Source: Leptospira ryugenii | GTDB lineage: Bacteria > Spirochaetota > Leptospiria > Leptospirales > Leptospiraceae | DNA: 64,000 nucleotides | Assembly: GCF_003114855.1 (NCBI RefSeq) | Contig: NZ_BFBB01000007.1 | Location: forward strand, 186,001 to 250,000 | Reading direction: 5' to 3' | In this document: positions 62,203-64,000 of the stretch, piece after piece | Layout of the letters: every line of letters starts with the position of its first letter | Numbering within the stretch: the first letter of the stretch is position 1 | Program-made: the position numbers and the translations under genes | The notes under the pieces: model-generated | Told to the model about the DNA's origin: nothing | The model's database searches: none | Seen by the model: the letters and a program-made list of their open reading frames with translations, nothing else

Positions 62203-62589
62203 ATGAAACATTTCAAACTCTTTACCGTATCTGCTTTGCTTCTATTCATATTCGGAAATTGTGCCTCTTCAACAGTGGGACTTGCGACAAGCAACAGACC
62301 GATTCCTAACACTACCTATGAAACGATTAAAACTGTAGATAAGGTTTTTACATGGTACTCGATCGACATCATCTTAATTGGGGCAAGTACAGACACTCCT
62401 CCGATTGATAAAATCTATTCTGATTTAGTGGGCACAGAGGAAGCAGATGCCATTGTGAATATTCGCTATTACAATGAAAAAGCAGTCTTCGGTCCTTTTC
62501 TCCGCCATAGATTTGGAATCAAGGGAGATTTGGTTCGTTTTACCAACGCAAACGCGAACACTACGACTACAAAGGGAAAGACAAGATAA
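62203..62589 (+). CDS. Small lipoprotein, first of three
   Basis: A 128-aa lipoprotein: MKHFKLFTVSALLLFIFGNC gives lipidated Cys20 followed by ASS. The mature part is beta-strand-like, with VDKVFTWYSIDIILIG, GTEEADAIVNIRYYNEKAVF and a Thr/Asn-rich tail. No family was recognised. The start at 62203 is chosen over the in-frame TTG at 62188; GGAG lies 8 nt upstream. The stop overlaps the next start (TAATG), so it is coupled to the second lipoprotein gene. Probably anchored in the inner or outer membrane. Confidence 0.7.
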   Translation: MKHFKLFTVSALLLFIFGNCASSTVGLATSNRPIPNTTYETIKTVDKVFTWYSIDIILIGASTDTPPIDKIYSDLVGTEEADAIVNIRYYNEKAVFGPFLRHRFGIKGDLVRFTNANANTTTTKGKTR

Positions 62590-62993
62590 TGAAATTCCGA
62601 GCTCTGAATTTCAGCATACTGTCAATTGGGCTTTCCTTATGTTTCCTCAATTGCATTGGTATGAAGGTCAGAAATGAGATCCATTTGTATGATGCAGCCA
62701 CTAATTTCTATTCCACCAATTATGTTGTCTTGGGCAAAGGAAAGGGTGAAGACACCGCATTTTTTTTGTTAGGTATGATTCCAGTAACAAAGGCTCCTAG
62801 CATTGATTTAGCGATGAGCCAAGTATTGGAAAAATTTCCGGAGGGGAGATCTCTTGTTAACATCCAAATCATTCGCGAGGATAGGCCTTATTTTCCTCTC
62901 GGCCTTGTGACAGCTGTCGTCGTAGTGGCTGATGTGATCGGTGAAAAGAAAATAGAAGAAGATACAATACAAACAAAGGAGAAAAAGAAATGA
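62589..62993 (+). CDS. Small lipoprotein, second of three
   Basis: A 134-aa lipoprotein; the signal MKFRALNFSILSIGLSLCFL ends in N-C with lipidated Cys22. The mature part has NEIHLYDAATNFYSTNYVVL, FFLLGMIPVTKAPSIDLAMS, RSLVNIQIIREDRPY and a hydrophobic LVTAVVVVADVIG stretch, with a Lys/Glu-rich end. It resembles the first lipoprotein in having a V/I-N-I-x-I/Y strand after a repeated D/S-L-A/V-segment, so the two may be related. Its start overlaps the stop of the first gene by one base (TAATG). Function not recognised. Confidence 0.7.
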   Translation: MKFRALNFSILSIGLSLCFLNCIGMKVRNEIHLYDAATNFYSTNYVVLGKGKGEDTAFFLLGMIPVTKAPSIDLAMSQVLEKFPEGRSLVNIQIIREDRPYFPLGLVTAVVVVADVIGEKKIEEDTIQTKEKKK

Positions 62994-63325
62994 AATCAAA
63001 ATTAATTTTTTTGCTCCTACCATTCTTCATTGCATGTGGCCAAGAAGCAGAAGTTGTAGATGTGAACGACGCTCAAAGTCAAATCTATGCCGCTGCAAAA
63101 TTTGCCGCTGACCGATGTGGTTCTCAAATTCCGAACCCACCTCTAATTGTGGTAACAAAACCCATTAAGCGAAACTTAGATCTTTGTACAATTTCGATCA
63201 CAAGAACAGGATGTCCTTTTGTAGGTTATCCTTTACCTTGTCTCCTCATTTACAGTCAAAACGAAACAGGCGATCTTCCTTGGTATGTGAACTTCAATGG
63301 CATCAGTAAAATTCAAATTAAATAA
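62990..63325 (+). CDS. Small Cys-containing lipoprotein, third of three
   Basis: A 111-aa lipoprotein; MKSKLIFLLLPFFIACGQEA gives lipidated Cys16. The mature part has four further cysteines in about 50 residues (DRCGSQIPNP, LDLCTISITRTGCPFVGYPLP, PCLLIYSQN), which suggests two disulfides or metal binding. The pattern has an N-terminal helix (AAAKFAADRCG) and beta strands after it. It overlaps the second lipoprotein gene by 4 bp and the following TonB-receptor gene by 29 bp, so it is in one operon with them. No family recognised. Confidence 0.7.
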   Translation: MKSKLIFLLLPFFIACGQEAEVVDVNDAQSQIYAAAKFAADRCGSQIPNPPLIVVTKPIKRNLDLCTISITRTGCPFVGYPLPCLLIYSQNETGDLPWYVNFNGISKIQIK

Positions 63326-64000
63326 TTATCTAATCGTTCTCTTCTTGCTGTTTTTCAGCCAACCCATGTTTGCCGTAACTCTGAAGTTACGTTTTTACAA
63401 TGCTAAAACAGAGACAGGCGAGAAGAATCTAACCGTCATGGTCTTTGAGACAAAAAAGTTTTTCCAAACAGATGGTGAAGGAAATGTAAATATTGAATTT
63501 CCAAATGCCGGCGAATATACTTTGCGTCTACTCCGAGAAACAGGACCAACTGATATAAAAATCAGCGTCAGCGGGGATGAAACTAGAACTGTTTACACTG
63601 AGCGTAAAGCACCTCCCAAAGGTGGCATCACTGTGGAAGGTGAACGTGAGAAAACTGTCGCAGCAAGGACAAAGGTTCGCTATGAAGAAATCAAAAGGAT
63701 GCCAGGAACTTTTGGGGAGGCATTGCGGGCTCTCGAGACTTTACCAGGTGTGATTCCCAACATCGGTTTTGGTGGTGGTGCGAATGGAATCATTGTCCGA
63801 GGTGCAGACCCTCAATCAAATACCTTTCTCTATGATGACCTCCCAATTCTTTATGCCTTTCACTTAGATGGACTCACTTCGGTCATCCACAACGACTTGA
63901 TCAAAACGATTGATCTATACAGTGGAGCATACCCAGCAAACTTCAACAATGCGACCGGTGGTGTGATCGAGATAGAAACAGTAGATGCCGTACAAAAAAC
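63297..64000 (+). CDS. TonB-dependent outer-membrane receptor (partial)
   Basis: The frame starts at ATG 63297 within the last codons of the preceding lipoprotein gene and runs off the right edge (234 residues seen). A signal peptide is clear (MASVKFKLNNYLIVLFLLFF, then SQPMFA). A carboxypeptidase-regulatory-like module (about 30-105: FYNAKTETGEKNLTVMVFET, with DGEGNVNIEFPNAGEYTLRL) comes before the plug domain: ALRALETLPGVIPNIGFGGG, ANGIIVRGADPQSNTFLYDD and SVIHNDLIKTIDLYSGAYPA. It should import a substrate with TonB energy. The three lipoprotein genes upstream are likely co-expressed with it. The barrel is beyond the window. Confidence 0.85.
   Translation, partial: MASVKFKLNNYLIVLFLLFFSQPMFAVTLKLRFYNAKTETGEKNLTVMVFETKKFFQTDGEGNVNIEFPNAGEYTLRLLRETGPTDIKISVSGDETRTVYTERKAPPKGGITVEGEREKTVAARTKVRYEEIKRMPGTFGEALRALETLPGVIPNIGFGGGANGIIVRGADPQSNTFLYDDLPILYAFHLDGLTSVIHNDLIKTIDLYSGAYPANFNNATGGVIEIETVDAVQK

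Noticed and set aside
1..64000. CRISPR arrays, tRNA or rRNA genes, insertion sequences, phage genes
   Set aside because: All intergenic gaps were read; none holds repeats, cloverleaf patterns or transposase/integrase-like frames.

Overview
The window most likely comes from a leptospire (phylum Spirochaetota, family Leptospiraceae), probably a free-living species. This is inferred from several things: AT-rich coding DNA (roughly 40 % GC by eye); many lipoproteins with the loose spirochaetal lipobox and short charged N-termini; occasional TTG and GTG starts; many class III cyclase, GAF and SpoIIE-phosphatase signalling proteins; and an environmental gene set (arsenic resistance, ethanolamine ammonia-lyase, flavin monooxygenase, TonB receptor). 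No rRNA, tRNA, CRISPR array, insertion sequence or phage gene was found. Genes are packed tightly and no gap exceeds 300 bp.

Left part (1-17000): a thioesterase/OmpA/patatin cluster (-), an FKBP isomerase, a STAS protein, a YceI lipoprotein with a clear promoter and terminator, a two-GAF SpoIIE phosphatase, and an arsR-arsC-acr3 operon with a palindromic operator. An Old Yellow Enzyme gene and a TetR regulator diverge from a shared operator. Then come an acyl-CoA dehydrogenase, a lipoprotein hydrolase/SDR pair, and a five-gene minus-strand run: LLM monooxygenase, aldo/keto reductase, secreted Tudor-like protein, adenylate cyclase and DUF2569 membrane protein.

Middle (17000-38200): a sodium/solute symporter, NADP-isocitrate dehydrogenase, small unknowns, an MBL hydrolase and TrmB. 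Next is a tightly coupled lipoprotein trio (FecR, PEGA, giant TPR/beta-propeller) following rsgA. After it come a histidine kinase with an enlarged DHp region plus a coupled membrane protein, Tpx, and a metallophosphoesterase/SbcC-like pair whose ribosome-binding site lies inside an 11-bp inverted repeat.

Right part (38200-64000): an alpha-methylacyl-CoA racemase family gene, and a sulfatase-fold lipoprotein coupled to an SMR-type membrane protein. A four-gene envelope operon follows: alpha-2-macroglobulin, PBP1C, an LTA-synthase-like transferase and a SRAP protein. Then come an oxidative-stress cluster (oxyR-ahpC-ahpF), a 7TM SpoIIE phosphatase, eutBC, a LytTR response regulator, and three small lipoproteins leading into a TonB-dependent receptor cut by the window end.

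The most unusual items are the FecR/PEGA/TPR trio, the membrane-anchored SbcC-like pair with its masked ribosome-binding site, the A2M-PBP1C-transferase-SRAP operon and the Tudor-like/cyclase operon. Nothing can be proven to be a new system from sequence alone.
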